In this document: in pieces, positions 41,830 through 54,179 of the stretch | Layout of the letters: each line of letters begins with the position of its first letter | How positions within the stretch are numbered: position 1 is the first letter of the stretch | Made by a program: the position numbers and the translations under genes | The notes under the pieces: model-generated | What the model was told of the DNA's origin: nothing | The model's database searches: none | Seen by the model: the letters and a program-made list of their open reading frames with translations, nothing else | Source of the DNA: Sorghum bicolor | Taxonomy: Eukaryota; Streptophyta; Magnoliopsida; Poales; Poaceae | Direction: 5' to 3' | Length of the DNA: 64,000 nucleotides | Assembly (NCBI RefSeq): GCF_000003195.3 | Contig: NC_012873.2 | Span: forward strand, 6,905,894-6,969,893

Positions 41830-43125
41830 TATGATATTAATTCCAAATAAAACTTGGATTATGTTGCATTGGGGGCTTATAAGCAAATCAACCCTAGATA
41901 ATAGTGCAATATCATCCAAATGTTTTGTTTTACTACAACTTATAGGACCATACTTTTCCAATCATCTTCCTCAACGCCCTCTTATTCGATCGGTCTTGGT
42001 ATCGGTCATGCCTATTCAATGGATTTCATGTAGTTTCGTTCTTAAAATTTGTTTTTTGTTGCAAGACTTGGTTTCTTGCATTAGACACAATTTCTTGTAT
42101 TTTTTTCATCTCTTATTTTTTAAAAGAAATGTTATCACATCAACAAAATATCTTACATGGCACCATATTAAATGGCAACTATCCTAGTCATAGTATTGGA
42201 TTTCCCTTAAGTATACTATATACTAGCTAATACTAGTGGGAGTCTGAGTACTTACTACTATACTCTTAGCAATGCTGTCTCTAATATTAATTGTATACAA
42301 TTAAGACACCATATGCTCTCTATTATTAGAGTATGGAGGCGATGCCTCTTCAGTGTCCGGCACATTGTTGCTTTATCTCAAAATTTTCTTTTCTTCACTT
42401 GTGTGAACACTATGGACCTAAACGGTTTAACGTAAAGAATAGGATACACGAATAGACTCGTGAATGAAATATTATGTTTCGTGTTGGAAATGGATTGGAC
42501 TCGCGATGCAACAGCCTCCCCTCCCCATATTGATTTTTTTTACATCAACCACTGAACTGTTAGTCCCGCTTCTCATAGAGGGGCTACATGTTCCTCTTTG
42601 TGCTAGAGTTTACTATATTTGACATAGCTCTGGCTCCAAGCTTCGATCAGATAATAGATTTGTAAGCTAAAACCAAGAACATTGAGACTCTTTTTTTATA
42701 TATAGAATAGAAAGAAAATAGCTCAACTAATAAACAACTCATGTGTGTATCCCACAACTCTATGTCTACGAAATTTGGAGTTGTTCGGACTCTGACAAAC
42801 AAGGTCTGCGACTATATGGCTGTATGGGCACAGACAGCATACTGTTGTTGAGTTGTTCTCATGTTCTGTTGTGTGTGAGAATATAACTTTCTTTCAGTCA
42901 ATGATTATTACGGGTGCTCCATTGGGACAATTCCTTGTTTATCACGGTTGAACACTACTGAAATCTCACTCTTAAACCTGTAATCCCTCGTCGCTCAGAT
43001 CGAAATATGTGGCAATTTTATGTTGTTTGTTTCCAAAACAAACTTTTACTGATATCAAGACAATTACATCAAGGCGATACAACATTTTGAAATCAATTCC
43101 ACGATTTCTATACAGCCTATAATAA
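41830..43125. other. Gene-free AT-rich stretch
   Basis: Open frames such as 41831-42187 have no recognisable protein features. I see no complete repeat. Confidence 0.4.
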
Positions 43126-43560
43126 TATGTTGTGAGAGAAACACTGCTGAATGGCTGGTAGATTCGACAAATAACATAAGCTAAAGCGAACAGGGCAAGT
43201 TCCGAAAAGTTTTTTAGTTGGTTACTGTAGCATTTTCATTTTATTTAGTAATTAGTGTTCAATCATAGACTAATTAGGCTTAAAATATTCGTCTCGTGAT
43301 TTACAGGTAAATTGTGCAATTAGTTTTTGTTTTCGTCTACATTTAGTGCTCCATGCATATGTCCAAAGATTCAATGTGATGGGTGAAAAGTTTTTGGGTG
43401 GAGAACTAAACAAGACCACAAGCACAGTACTGACTATCAATTTGTAAAGTTGTTCGATGGTCCGAAAAGTCATGGTTGAAATTATTGTTCGCTGATTTAT
43501 TATGAGAGAAAAACACTGCTGGCTGACAAAAAAACGTACGGCTTATAAGACAAGCGAACA
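43126..43560. mobile_element. Nested MITEs
   Basis: A truncated GGCCTTGTTTAG-family MITE (about 43205-43415; 'tcatagactaattaggctta', ending 'aactaaacaagacc') is flanked by pieces of the 'gagagaaacactgctg' family at 43126-43200 and 43475-43560 (both ending 'gcgaacag'). Confidence 0.6.
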
Positions 43561-43789
43561 GCAAAGCAAGCCACTAGACAACTTGGTAGATAGTAGCCTA
43601 CATATACGTATTAAAGAATACAATGCATGATATTTTCGTGCACATAGCCACAAGGGCCAACTCTCCTTAAACCCCGGCTGGCGCATCCTATTCGCAGTTC
43701 ACTGTAGGCGCACGAACAAGAGCGACACGCAGGTACCAACTCTCTGCTAGCCCCTCGAGCTTCCTCACGCATAGCAAATCTCTCCAGCA

Positions 43790-43864
43790 GCGTGCTCAGG
43801 ACGATATGGATTATGAACAAAATAATGCGTGCTCAGGGCGATACGGATTATGAACAAATAGTAA
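43790..43864 (+). repeat. Tandem duplication, ~37-bp unit
   Basis: 'gcgtgctcaggacgatatgg' + 'attatgaacaaa' recurs immediately with two changes. Confidence 0.88.
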
Positions 43865-44201
43865 TGCAACGTGATTATATATTTCGAGGGACGGATGGTA
43901 CCGAGGCACCAACAAGATGCGTGGCCACGCACGATGTGGCGATTGGGACGCTTCCAGGCTTGGCGTTCGCTCGTGAAGAGCGATGCTATCATGCGGACCA
44001 GATCACCAGCTTAATTATTCTATTCCAATGCAAGTTTGGCAATCAAGGAATTGGGTGCTTGCATGCATTTACGTACCCCCATTCAGACCAGACTACAGCC
44101 ATATATGCATTGCTATCATTGGGCATTTGGGCAGAGCCACATTACAATAGACAACAATGACTCTGGACCAGTTCATTGAATTGTAAGCATTGAGTTCCCC
44201 G

Positions 44202-44232
<31 letters not shown>
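44202..44232. repeat. Poly(C) run, 31 nt
   Basis: 31 consecutive C, inside copy 1 of the triplicated unit. Its length may be unreliable in the assembly. Confidence 0.95.
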
Positions 44233-44235
<3 letters not shown>

Positions 44236-45954
44236 ATTTAACATTTTAGCGCCTGCAGTCTTGCCATTGTATATATGCGCTTAGAAGTGATTGATCTTGG
44301 ATTCCCTTCTTGAACGGGATTGCTATATTTTGTTCCAGCATTTCTTCCTCTTCCTCGCTTGATTTTGGCTGCATCATATTTGATCCAACATTGTTATTTA
44401 AATCTGGTGGATATATAAAGTACAAAACATATAGATCTAGATATAGATTGCAGCATAGAAACACTGAAGCCAACAGCAAAGAAGTGAAATGAAGCATAGC
44501 AAGAGAGGCTAAGAAAAAAAAAAGGGTAAATAAGGAATTTTCAGTTTAACCTGATTACAAAAAATCAACCTCCTTTTATTTACAAAAAAGGGTAAATATG
44601 GGTGCATATAATACACCCCCATTCATTTTGGCACACGTGTGTTAGTACATGAATGGATTGGTTTCATCTTCTTTGCAATTCCAATAGGACAGATGCAACT
44701 TTGGCCACACGCCGTGGGTTCCATAAATATCATTATGTTCCATTGCAAGATTTGCAACCACAGAATTGGGTGCTTTGCATGCATTTGTGTAAACCCCGTT
44801 CAGACTATAGAACTGTGGTTATGATAAAATCTCTTCATCCTATCTCTATTCAACATTTTTGTGCCTACAATCTTCTCACTAGACCATTTGTCAGTCTTGA
44901 GGATGCGAGTGACAGGCATGGATGAGTGGCTCCTGGAAGTATATATGCACTTAGAAGTGGTCTTATTCGATTCTTGAAGGGGATTGTTATGTTTCGTTCT
45001 AGCTTTTTTTTCTCTCCTCCAACGTGATTTTTTTATGCATCAGTTATTGCCCTAAATTTTTGTTTAAAAACGGTGGACATATGAAGTAAACAATAAAAAA
45101 CATAAAAAAATAAACCATGAAACATATGCATGTGTTTCTTCCAATACCATGTCATTGTGCACCATCTCTATGCTGGTAGCTTGCAACATGTAGGCAAAGC
45201 TGCTAATGAAGATGTCATGAGATGAAGGGCACCTAGCTTTGCCATTTCCAAAAAAGAAAACAGGGCCTTTAATGACAACAGTCATCTTTAGTAGGAAAAG
45301 AAGACCTAAACTGAAGCCAACAGCAAAGGGAAATCAAGTATAGCAAAAGAGAGGCTTCGGTAAAAGTGGTAATTATGGGATTCCCCCTTTAACCTGGACA
45401 CAAAGCCAAACATAAACTCCATGGTTTGCATTTAGGAAGCATGTAAAATATCTCCATTCATTTTGGTGCAAGTTTATTAATACATGGATCGATTTGGCTA
45501 GGTTTCAAATATTTGGGACAAAACAACATTAGTTATATGTCATGGGTTCCATACATGTTATTATATTTGATTGCAAGATTTGCAGCCACATAATTGTTTG
45601 CTTCCATGCATTCATATACCCCCTTTCAGACTATAGCCATGGTTATGATACAATCTATTCATCCTTTCTCCATTCAACATTTTGCAACTACAATCTTCTC
45701 ACTAGGCCATTGATCGATGTTGAGGATGCCAGCGACAAACAAGGTTAGTGGATCCTAGAAGTATATATGCGCTTCGAAGTGGATGAGGTTGGATTCGATT
45801 CTTGAGGGGGACTGCTATATTTCACTCTAGCATTTCTTCATTCTCAGCACTTGATTTTTGGCGCATCAGATTTTATCCAAAAAAAATTATTTAAAGATGG
45901 TGGATATTTAAAATAGAACATGATGTTTTAATTTTGAGTGAGTGGTCCTGTTCA

Positions 45955-46316
45955 AAAAGCTAAATACCATCATCATCTTAGGGGCTTGTGCAATCTGGAA
46001 TCAACGCAATCATTGTGTTTTTTATGGAATTTTGCCAGGCTTGAATGAGGTGATGGTTTTCATCAGAGAGGAGCCACGCCTTTAGTGTTTGGCTGGGGCA
46101 CAACGCCACAACAGTCTCTCATCTCTTTGCCCTTGCGCAGTTGCGGCAAGTGATAATTGATGTTTGGCTGAGGTCATTTTTAATGTTTTTGAGTTTAGTG
46201 CCGAGCTTGTATTTTCTTGTTCAAGTGTTTTTGCCTGTTTTGGTGTACGGATTACAATTTTACAAAACTTTTCTTCTTAATATAATGATACACAGTTCTC
46301 CTATGTGTTCGTGACA

Positions 46317-46357
<41 letters not shown>
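45955..46357 (+). mobile_element. 5'-truncated L1 LINE insertion
   Basis: The plus frame reads LGACAIWNQRNHCVFYGI, the C-terminal signature of plant L1 ORF2 (LGxWxIWKxRNxxVF). It is followed by the tail 'cttcttaatataatgataca' + 'cagttctcctatgtgttcg' and then a (TA)n tract at 46319-46357. Confidence 0.8.
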
Positions 46358-46360
<3 letters not shown>

Positions 46361-46599
46361 TCAAACTATGTCTTTGTGTACCCTCCCCATGCTGGTGGCT
46401 TGCAACAGTGGGGAAGCTGTTCATGGAGATGAGGTGGACTTAATTTTGCCTTTAGAAAAGAGAACGTGCATGTGCATTTAATGACAACATCCAACTTCAG
46501 TAGCAAAAAATAACTAAACTTGAAGCCTATAGAAGAGAAGTGAAATCAAGTATATAAAAAAAAGCTTCAGTAAAAATGGTGATAAGGAATTATACCTTT

Positions 46600-47300
46600 A
46601 ACTATTATTCTCATGATCTTTGAGAACAATGACCATACTTAGTTGAATAGAAATATTTAACTTATTCTAGCCAAGAAACCTGCAAAAAAAAGCTAAATAC
46701 GCCTAAGCTTTAACCTAAAGCTAGGATCATATGACAGCTAGATTATACAATATCTGCAACCATAATAAAGTGCCTAAATGTAAGTACAGAATTCAAAGAT
46801 AGTAATGAGAGAATATCCGATGTCACATAGATGGGGTAGGGGGACGAATAGCTTTACTGAAATATTTTACAAACTAAAGCAGTGGATCGTGGTATTCTCA
46901 TGCATCGATAATACGGAATTCAGAAGCTAAAGTTTCGTTTCAAAGTAAAATTCAATTTATTCCATAGTGTCAACTAAGATGATAAGGTGAATGATAAATT
47001 AGCAGGACCTTTTAAAAAAATTGGGGCAAGATCTATGTTTTAAATACTAAGACAACTTAGTTCAATGTTTATGATTATGATCCATAATAAACAAGTTAAA
47101 GAAAAAGGTACACAATGCTTGAAGGCACCAAGATGTAAACAGTATGTTTAAAAGTGAAGACACCATAAATTTGGAAGAGGGTTACATATCCTATGATTTT
47201 GCCAGAGAAATCATGTAGAAATGTCAATTTGTTGTTTAAACCTTTGTAGATTTACTATGACATTTTAGCAAGCACCTTAAGTTCATGATAGCCTAGAAGT
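46600..47300. other. Gene-free AT-rich stretch
   Basis: No recognisable coding or repeat feature; it may be intronic if the candidate exon at 47487-47697 is real. Confidence 0.35.
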
Positions 47301-47486
47301 AAACGCATCACAAAAAAGATTTGACCAGTTCTGATCTTTCGTTCATTTCCATTGGCAATTCAGCACTAACACTGGTAGTCTGACACATAAGCTTGGCAGA
47401 GTAGCAAAACATGTCCCTAGAATACGTGTAGACCACAGATGAAATGAACAAAACCAAGTAGAGTAGGAGAAAAATGTGTCTGATAC

Positions 47487-47697
47487 CTGAATTGCTTGCC
47501 ATAGTGGAGCTGATGGCACTTTGCTCGCCGGCGACGGTCTTGAGCGGCGAGCGAGCGGAGCAGGCGTAGGAGCGGCTCCCGGCGGAGCAGTCGCAGGGCG
47601 CGGCGGTGCATTCGAAGGCGTGGCAGAGAAGGCGGCACACGTTGCGGTCAGTGGTCACGGTGGCTCCGAGGAGGCTGGGATCCGAGGCGAGGCGCAT
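47487..47697 (-). CDS. Possible first exon of an unrecognised gene
   Basis: The minus frame starts MRLASDPSLLGATVTTDRNV, is Cys-rich in the middle (CRLLCHAFECTAAPCDC) and reaches MASNS before a donor-like CAG|GTATCA at 47486. Upstream on the same strand is a TATA-like GTATATATAA at 47931-47940 and a GC-rich leader. I could not identify downstream exons, and I do not recognise the protein. A promoter-proximal non-coding exon is equally possible. Confidence 0.3.
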
Positions 47698-47930
47698 AGA
47701 ACGGTGGGGAGAGATGGTGGCGGCCCAATCCGATTTGCGCGGTGGAGGAGCGCGGGCACGGTTGAGGAGGAGGTGGCTGCGGCTGCCGGCTGGTGATGGA
47801 GGGAGGAGCAGCGGGGAGAGGAGACGGCGGTGGGCGGTGGGAAGAGGAAGCTGGCCCGCTTGCCTGCTTCCTGGCCCAACAGACGTCGCCGGACTGCTGC
47901 TGCCGGTTGGGCCGGACGCTCAACCTTCCT

Positions 47931-47940
47931 TTATATATAC
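47931..47940 (-). promoter_or_regulatory. TATA-like element
   Basis: GTATATATAA on the minus strand, 234 bp upstream of the candidate exon, at the border between AT-rich and GC-rich sequence. Confidence 0.35.
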
Positions 47941-48352
47941 TACCGTGTAATGTTAAGAAATTTCGGGTATGATCCCCTCAAAAATAATAAGAACTTTTGG
48001 GTATGAAGCGTTTTCGATTATGAAAACTCAAAATTTTTGGCGAAAAAAACGTTAGGATGTTCACCTCCAAAGATTTTTAAAACTCGAAACCACTACTATG
48101 CTCAGTAATAAATACACACAAAAACATAGAAATCAGTGTGTCCAATCGTAAATACTCTGTATTATTATTTATTGAGTATAGAAACCATGTACTGTGTACA
48201 AAATAGACATCATCAAGCTGCAAAAAAAAATGCCAGCAATTTAGTGGTGGGAACCGTTTTAAAACTCGATGTTCTAGGAGTGTGAGTGTATGCATGCAAC
48301 TTTACCCAAAGATCAGATGGTGAACGCTCCTGCGTGCCGTTTGTGTGGGTAA

Positions 48353-48628
48353 GACTATCTCCAACAATCATCATCTAAAATACAAAACACATTTGTCCTT
48401 TGGGTAGCGCTACAGGTAAAAGGTTTCATACCTATTTTTAGTCTTCTCCAACAATAAGACCTAAAAGACAACACTTTCTGCAAATGGGTCTCGAGGAGAG
48501 AGGATACCCAAATTTTGGTTATGCCTCTTCTAATACCCAAAATGGGTCTTCTATATGGACTCTGTTGGAGGCTATAGATATTGTGTTGAAGATTGGGTTC
48601 CCAAATGAGTCTCCGGTTGGAGACACCC
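48353..48628. mobile_element. Tourist-like MITE 1 of a three-MITE array (276 bp)
   Basis: Ends GACTATCTCCAACAA and the inverse of 'ggttggagacaccc', flanked by TAA at 48350-48352 and 48629-48631. Confidence 0.65.
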
Positions 48629-48638
48629 TAAGGCCTAA

Positions 48639-48944
48639 GGGCGTCCTCAATGGAAAGAGTGGCTGCTAGCTATTTAGTGCCACATCAACTAACAGGATCT
48701 CACTTCTAAAAATATTTTTATTCAATTTATCTTCCCTCCACCCCATCTATACTCCTATTCCCCGGCCGCTCCAAAAATAGAGAAGGTGCGCTGCTGTGCG
48801 ACTTTTGTCTCGCGAGGCATAAATAGATGAGCGATGAGCTCATCAAAGCTCAATTTTTTAGACACTTTCTCTTTCCTCCACATTGGATGTATGTTGATTT
48901 GTACACCCAAATAGCTAGCTGACTTAACCTTGTTGAGGGCGTCC
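48639..48944. mobile_element. Tourist-like MITE 2 of the array (306 bp)
   Basis: Ends GGGCGTCCTCAATGG and the inverse of 'ccttgttgagggcgtcc', flanked by TAA at 48636-48638 and 48945-48947. Confidence 0.8.
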
Positions 48945-48947
48945 TAA

Positions 48948-49227
48948 GAGCATCTCTAAGAGTCTTTCTAAATTTCACTTTCTAAATTATCATTTAGAAA
49001 GTCATTTATATAAAAAATCATTTTTATATATTTTCACTCTCTAACAGTTTTTCTATATCTCATACTCACTCTAGAGAGTCATTCTCGTCTTCTTTATTTG
49101 GCTAGTAAAAAATTCAGAATACAAGATGGTTATTTGGATAACCATTTATTGTTGGAGGGTAGTTTTTTTTACCAAAATCTATATTCTAATATTTAGAAAG
49201 AATATGGAGAGTCTCTTGTAGATGCTC
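48948..49227. mobile_element. Tourist-like MITE 3 of the array (280 bp)
   Basis: Ends GAGCATCTCTAAGAGTCTTT and the inverse of 'gagagtctcttgtagatgctc', flanked by TAA at 48945-48947 (shared with MITE 2) and 49228-49230. Confidence 0.85.
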
Positions 49228-49551
49228 TAAGTAGGAGAGATATTAAACAACTAACCTCTAACGTGCACTCTGTTGGCTGCTTTATTGGGGCCTATCTTCA
49301 TTTTCATAACGATATTAGAAAACCATAACTCATTTTATAATCGTGTGAGTAGGTTCATGCAATCGTACCAAGAGTTTGTTATGGTTTTGTTTGCAACGAC
49401 GATTCTATTGCATTCAATCTGTGGTTTACGTGATGTCTTTATTGTATCTAACTTTTTTTCAGGTTATTTACCATTTATACACGTGATGGACATGTAATTT
49501 TAATGCAGCAAATGATGCCGGTTACTAGTATTATTTGTTTAGCAAACTTAG

Positions 49552-49655
49552 GTTCTCTTATCAGCCGTATTTTTTCTGTCAGCTAGCAGTGTTTTTCTTT
49601 CATAATAAATCAGACAACAGTAATTTCAGCCATAACTTTTCAAACCAACGAACAG
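49552..49655. mobile_element. Short MITE of the 'gctgatttattatgag' family
   Basis: Reverse-orientation member ('tcttatcagccgtatttttt', 'ataataaatcagacaacag') of the family at 43126 and 53345. Confidence 0.5.
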
Positions 49656-50157
49656 AGCCGCAATGCAATAAAATATCTCATATCTTCTCTCGAAATTTGT
49701 TTCATTCCAACATCTGTTTCATTGGCTGATACTTCAATAACCAACTGTTGGTACATTAGAACAATGTTATTTAAATTTTTAAGAAAGCGAGAGCAGAGCA
49801 AGAACATTCCCCACTCTTAGGGTGTGTTTGGTTCATTGGTTTATTGTAGCCTGGCCAGAAATCCTAGCCTAGGCACCACAAGCCTATTTCTAGGGAGCCA
49901 AGAGACATTTGTTTAGTTGCTTGCGCTGCTCACCCCGGCTAAGATGAGTTTGGTTTGCTGTACAAAAGGCATAGAGTCACCTCTTCCTTCAAACGGTAAG
50001 TCTACCTCCTCTCAGTCATTTCATCAAACACCTGGAGCTCGTCAGTTCGCCATGGCTAACACCTAGAGCTCATCCCGCTGCCTGCACCTGCAGCATGTCC
50101 ACCATGATCGCGCGGCCTCCTCCTCTTCCTCTTGCTACAGCATCAGGTACCTCCTTC

Positions 50158-50271
50158 CATGGCGGACTCCGAAGGATGTCCACAAGCGAGTTAGCCATGG
50201 CGGACTCCGAAGGATGTCCACTGGAGAGCTGGCCATGGCGGACTCAAAAGGGAGCAGCGACCCTATCGTTG
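50158..50271 (+). repeat. 38-bp tandem repeat, three copies
   Basis: CATGGCGGACTCCGAAGGAT starts at 50158 and 50196, and CATGGCGGACTCAAAAGG at 50234. It lies in a GC-rich patch (50090-50520) with open but unrecognisable frames. Confidence 0.88.
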
Positions 50272-50522
50272 GGCGAGCACAGAGGGGCAGAGAGAGGAGG
50301 GGCAGAACTCCTACCGTGGCAGACTCAGAACGCCAGGACCTTGCTGTCGGGCGTGCGTGGCTTCCATGGGCAGACTCAATAGGTCACGACCCACCTGCTG
50401 GGTGAGTCTAAGGCCGCACCGCTGCCACCATACGCCAGTAGGGCGATGGAGGAGGCGAAGGAGCGATGGTGCGCGAGCATAGAGGAAATGAAGGTGCGAC
50501 GCCGCCGTGAGCATGGAGGAGC

Positions 50523-50655
50523 ATCATAGACTAACTAGGCTCAAAAGATTCATCTCATACATTATAGACAAACTATATAATTAATTGTTTTTGTGCTATA
50601 TTTAATGTTTCATGTATATGTTCAAAGATTCAATGTGATAGGGAATATTAAAAAA
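50523..50655. mobile_element. GGCCTTGTTTAG-family MITE fragment
   Basis: 'atcatagactaactaggctc' to 'ttcaaagattcaatgtgata'; both TIRs are absent. Confidence 0.6.
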
Positions 50656-50819
50656 AAATAAAAAATAGAAAAGGCCTAAAAAAGCTAGTTGTGGTTTTCA
50701 TTGCTAGTGTGGTAGCCTTGGAGCTCTGAATTTACATGTGATTAAACTTTTTATCTAAGAGCATGCTTACGTTGGGCATGCTCTTAATTATCTTTAGAGT
50801 AATTTTGACGAACGATAAT

Positions 50820-51120
50820 TTTAGGTTTTGGTGCAGCTTCTTTGTGGAATTGTGATGTCACGACAGGCCCCGGGCTGCTTCGCATTCGCGCGGCACGTAC
50901 AGGGAACCCGGCTCCTCTCACCGCGGTCCATGGATGCCCAGACGCACGCAGCTGTAACGTACGAGCTGCGAGGGTTATGTCACTTCACTTTACGTGCCGG
51001 TCGTCGTCGCCCTGGTGGAGGTGATGAGGTGAGGTCATCCCGTGCGTAGCGCCCCCGCGGGCCGCGGCGGTGGTCGGCTGGGGTGCTGTAGGAATCGCCC
51101 GAATTGGATTCGACGGTTTA
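50820..51120. other. GC-rich island without identified gene
   Basis: About 300 bp of GC-rich sequence in AT-rich surroundings. Frames at 50828-51049 are open but match nothing I recognise. It could be a promoter or first-exon remnant, or captured sequence. Confidence 0.3.
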
Positions 51121-51769
51121 TGTTACTACAGTCGTAGAGCCAGCAGACAGCGACCAATCTTGACTTTCCCGGTACTCGAATGGAAATAGTAGTAGAGTAC
51201 TCCTAAGCTGCAGCCATTTTCTAGATAATTTCGCTGCAGCCATTTATAAGTGTTTTTTTTTGTTTATAGTACCCCTTACTTTTACACATGAAGTATGCAC
51301 TATGAATATATTATTTTTTTTTTTAAAAAAAACAATGATCAAGTATGTTTTCTAAATTAATTTCCATATGTATACTTAGGTTATATTTAGTTTCATCCAA
51401 AATACAGAATTATTGTCCTCATGAGGACCTCTTGAGGCTTTTTGAGACCAAAATCCAAAATGAAGAATAACTACCTTTTTGATAAAAAATTTGCATGATA
51501 TTTAATTTTATTATGCAATATAATGAACCAAAATCTGAAAAAAAAAATTGAAATAAAAGAGGAACTAAACACCCTGTTTCTTTTCACCGTGTATTTTTCC
51601 TATAACCGTCTAGGAGGAGGGTTACAAACAAAGCAAGCCGGGCGAGAGACGAAATGCAGTGGTCAACCACAGTTGAGCAGTTGAGCGTGAGATCATCATC
51701 ACATGGGCCGGCGGCGGAAATGTTAATCAGAGGGGGCAACTTTCAAGTTTGCAACAAAAATACGTACTA

Positions 51770-51923
51770 CTCCCTCTGTTTTAAATTACAAGTTGTTTTG
51801 ATTGTTTTGATCCATCTATTTTGTTATATATTTACTAGACATATTATTATTATAATATCAAAATGCATAATGAAATGAGTGTGCAAAAAGATCAAAACGA
51901 CTTATAATTTAAAACATAGGAAG
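51770..51923. mobile_element. Stowaway MITE (154 bp)
   Basis: TIRs CTCCCTCTGTTTTAAATTAC and the inverse of 'ttataatttaaaacatagga' + 'ag' are flanked by TA at 51768-51769 and 51924-51925. Confidence 0.88.
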
Positions 51924-52428
51924 TAGAATATTAGCATCCATTGCTCCACAACACACGCAGTGGCCAGTGCCTTTCGCCTTCATAAATTAAATTTCTAGCA
52001 AATTTATTTAATCATTCGTTTACAAGCTGGGTCACGGTCATGAGAAAGAGAGGTGTTGCTTGCACCGCAATCTAGCTTGGATCAGCAGAAAACAACAATA
52101 ATGGGCGACGAAAATGACTGGTAATAATTGATTAAGTTACTTGCCCACTTCCTTCCTCGCATCTTGATGTCGTCTTCGTATGTACGTACGAGTGCTGCCT
52201 TGATTATTCAGGAGACGCGGTTTTTAATCCGTAACGTCAGAGCTATTCTGATCTTGCGACCTCGATGTTGATGTTACCATATTTGATATATGTATATATG
52301 AAAAAAATAATTTACTATCCTCGTATAGAAGTAAATATAAAAGCAAAAAAAATGATTACACAAAGTGCCACTGCAAAAAGCACAAACACTAACTAAGTAC
52401 TACTATAGTATATTGGACATTTTTGTAA

Positions 52429-52653
52429 GGTCTTGTTTAGTTTCTAAATTTTTTTTGAAATTCTCATTGAATCTTTAGACGGAAGTATTAAATATAAATA
52501 AAAAATAAATAATTACATAGTTTGTCTGTAATTTAGGAGACGAATCTTTAAGCCTAGTTGATCCATGATTGGAGTATTGAACAATAATTTCTAAATACAA
52601 ACAAAAGTATTACATCGGTCAAACCTAAAAAATTTCGTGAACTAAACAATGCC
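52429..52653. mobile_element. Tourist/PIF-Harbinger MITE (GGCCTTGTTTAG family, 225 bp)
   Basis: Ends GGTCTTGTTTAGTTTC / GAACTAAACAATGCC, flanked by TAA at 52426-52428 and 52654-52656. Confidence 0.88.
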
Positions 52654-52763
52654 TAAGACAAAGTGCGACAATGAAGTCCCATATATCATTAGGTAATATT
52701 CCACCACAAGAGAGATAATAAGAACTAGTCACAAAAAAAAAGAGATAATAAGAAGTAAGAAGT

Positions 52764-52778
52764 CCCCCCCCCCCCCCC
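52764..52778. repeat. Poly(C) run
   Basis: About 15 C in a row, then CTCCCC. Confidence 0.9.
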
Positions 52779-53344
52779 TCCCCAATTGCTTTTCTTTACG
52801 ACTGAGATATGATTATATTCGATTTCTTTTTTCACATAGGAGTACCTGCCGTTGCTAGAGAATCAGGCAGTCCGCAGTCCCTTTTTTCAGGAGATGCGAG
52901 AACAAGTGCACATCTCCTTTTTTTCAAGAGACCCAAGCGTACCATCCAGATTACGAGTAGTTAACCTACTACTCCACTTAAGATGAAAACGGTATGGATA
53001 GTCTTCGACCATATCTCAGACTAAATTTGTTTAAAGAAGTTAAGATCTATTCGTATCTGAGTTCAAATATTCAACATATGATACTATATTCAAATCTGAA
53101 TACTCAAATCACACATTATGATGTTGATATCCAAGTGTATCATATCTATCATGTTTGACATTATCCGTATTCAAATCCAAATCCGAATAGAAATAAAAAA
53201 ACAAATGTAATATTAGTGATGTCTGTCTGTATCCGATTCATTTTTATCTATAACTCTAGACACAAATATGAGCATTACTAGCATTTTAAATTAAACCATA
53301 AATATACACTTTGTACACTACTGATAGTCTGATACACATTTAGC

Positions 53345-53455
53345 CTGTTTGTTTGTTTAAATAGTTATGACTGAAAATACTATTTACTAATTTATTGCGA
53401 GATAAAAACATTGTTGAATGACTAGCAGATTCGACGATGAACATAGCTGCGCTGA
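53345..53455. mobile_element. Short MITE of the 'gctgatttattgcgag' family
   Basis: 'ctgtttgtttgtttaaatag', 'tttattgcgagataaaaaca' and 'tgactagcagattcgac' match the members at 17545 and 43126. Confidence 0.5.
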
Positions 53456-53939
53456 TTAAGAGCTGGCCCCACAATTAATTTATTAATAATCTCTGTGAAA
53501 AGAAATAGAAAACTAGAAATGGTTGCGTTTGTGGACGATGGCGCAGTTATTAATGTTCCTTGCGTCAGGGGAAAAAATGAAACCAAGCCAAAGATCCTTT
53601 TCTATTTCTTTTTAGAAAAAAAAACGGGCATCGTGCCGATTGCACTGCGTATATAAAAGGAATCACATTTTTTGTTTATTTCTCGCTCCTGATTCGCATG
53701 CTCCGTGTACTTTATTACGAGCTCTTTGGAGAAGTGGCACTTACAATATTCCATAAATAAAAGAAGAAATGGATAAAAGGAATCTTCCTGGCGGAAGCTG
53801 TGAACATGACCCTCGCCTCGCCCTGCCTGTCCAAACCCGGCATCCGCCCGCCTGTTTCCAACACACACAACAGTCAACAGGCATGCATCCGTTCCTGCTG
53901 AACGAACGAACCGACACAGTAGCTTCGCTGGCCAAGCGA

Positions 53940-54177
53940 GGCCTTGTTGTTGGTAAAATTTTGGTTTTTTTTTTTTTTTGCTACTGTAGCACTTTCGTTT
54001 TTATTTGACAAATATTGTCCAATCACGAAATAACTAGGCTCAAAAGATTCTTCTCACAAATTTCAAGTAAACTGTGTAATTAGTTTTTATTTTTATCTTT
54101 ATTTAATGCTCCATGCATGTGACCAAAGATTCGATGTGACGAGGAATCTTGAAAATTTTTGCGAACTAAACAAGGCC
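53940..54177. mobile_element. Tourist/PIF-Harbinger MITE (GGCCTTGTT family, 238 bp)
   Basis: Starts GGCCTTGTTGTTGGT with a long T run, and ends GCGAACTAAACAAGGCC. The interior 'ataactaggctcaaaagatt' identifies the family. No clean TTA/TAA duplication. Confidence 0.78.
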
Positions 54178-54179
54178 CA

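Larger units (their letters stand above)
44035..46600 (+). repeat. Triplicated ~0.7-0.8 kb unit, third copy split by L1
   Basis: Three diverged direct copies start near 44041, 44757 and 45588 (phrases 'ttgggtgcttgcatgc', 'ttgggtgctttgcatg', 'ttgtttgcttccatgc'). They share 'aagtatatatgc(a/g)ctt(a/c)gaagtgg' and 'actgaagccaacagcaaag'. Copy 1 lacks part of the middle. Copy 3 is interrupted at about 45955-46357 by an L1 tail. On the minus strand copy 1 reads DLNNNVGSNMMQPKSSEEEEE, so a coding origin is possible but not shared intact by the others. Confidence 0.7.

Noticed and set aside
44202..44232. Poly(C) run as a functional element
   Set aside because: Simple homopolymer with no partner structure; length may be an assembly artefact.
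47521..47950. Plus-strand GC-rich frames as genes
   Set aside because: They overlap the leader of the candidate minus-strand exon and have Arg/Gly-rich shadow composition.
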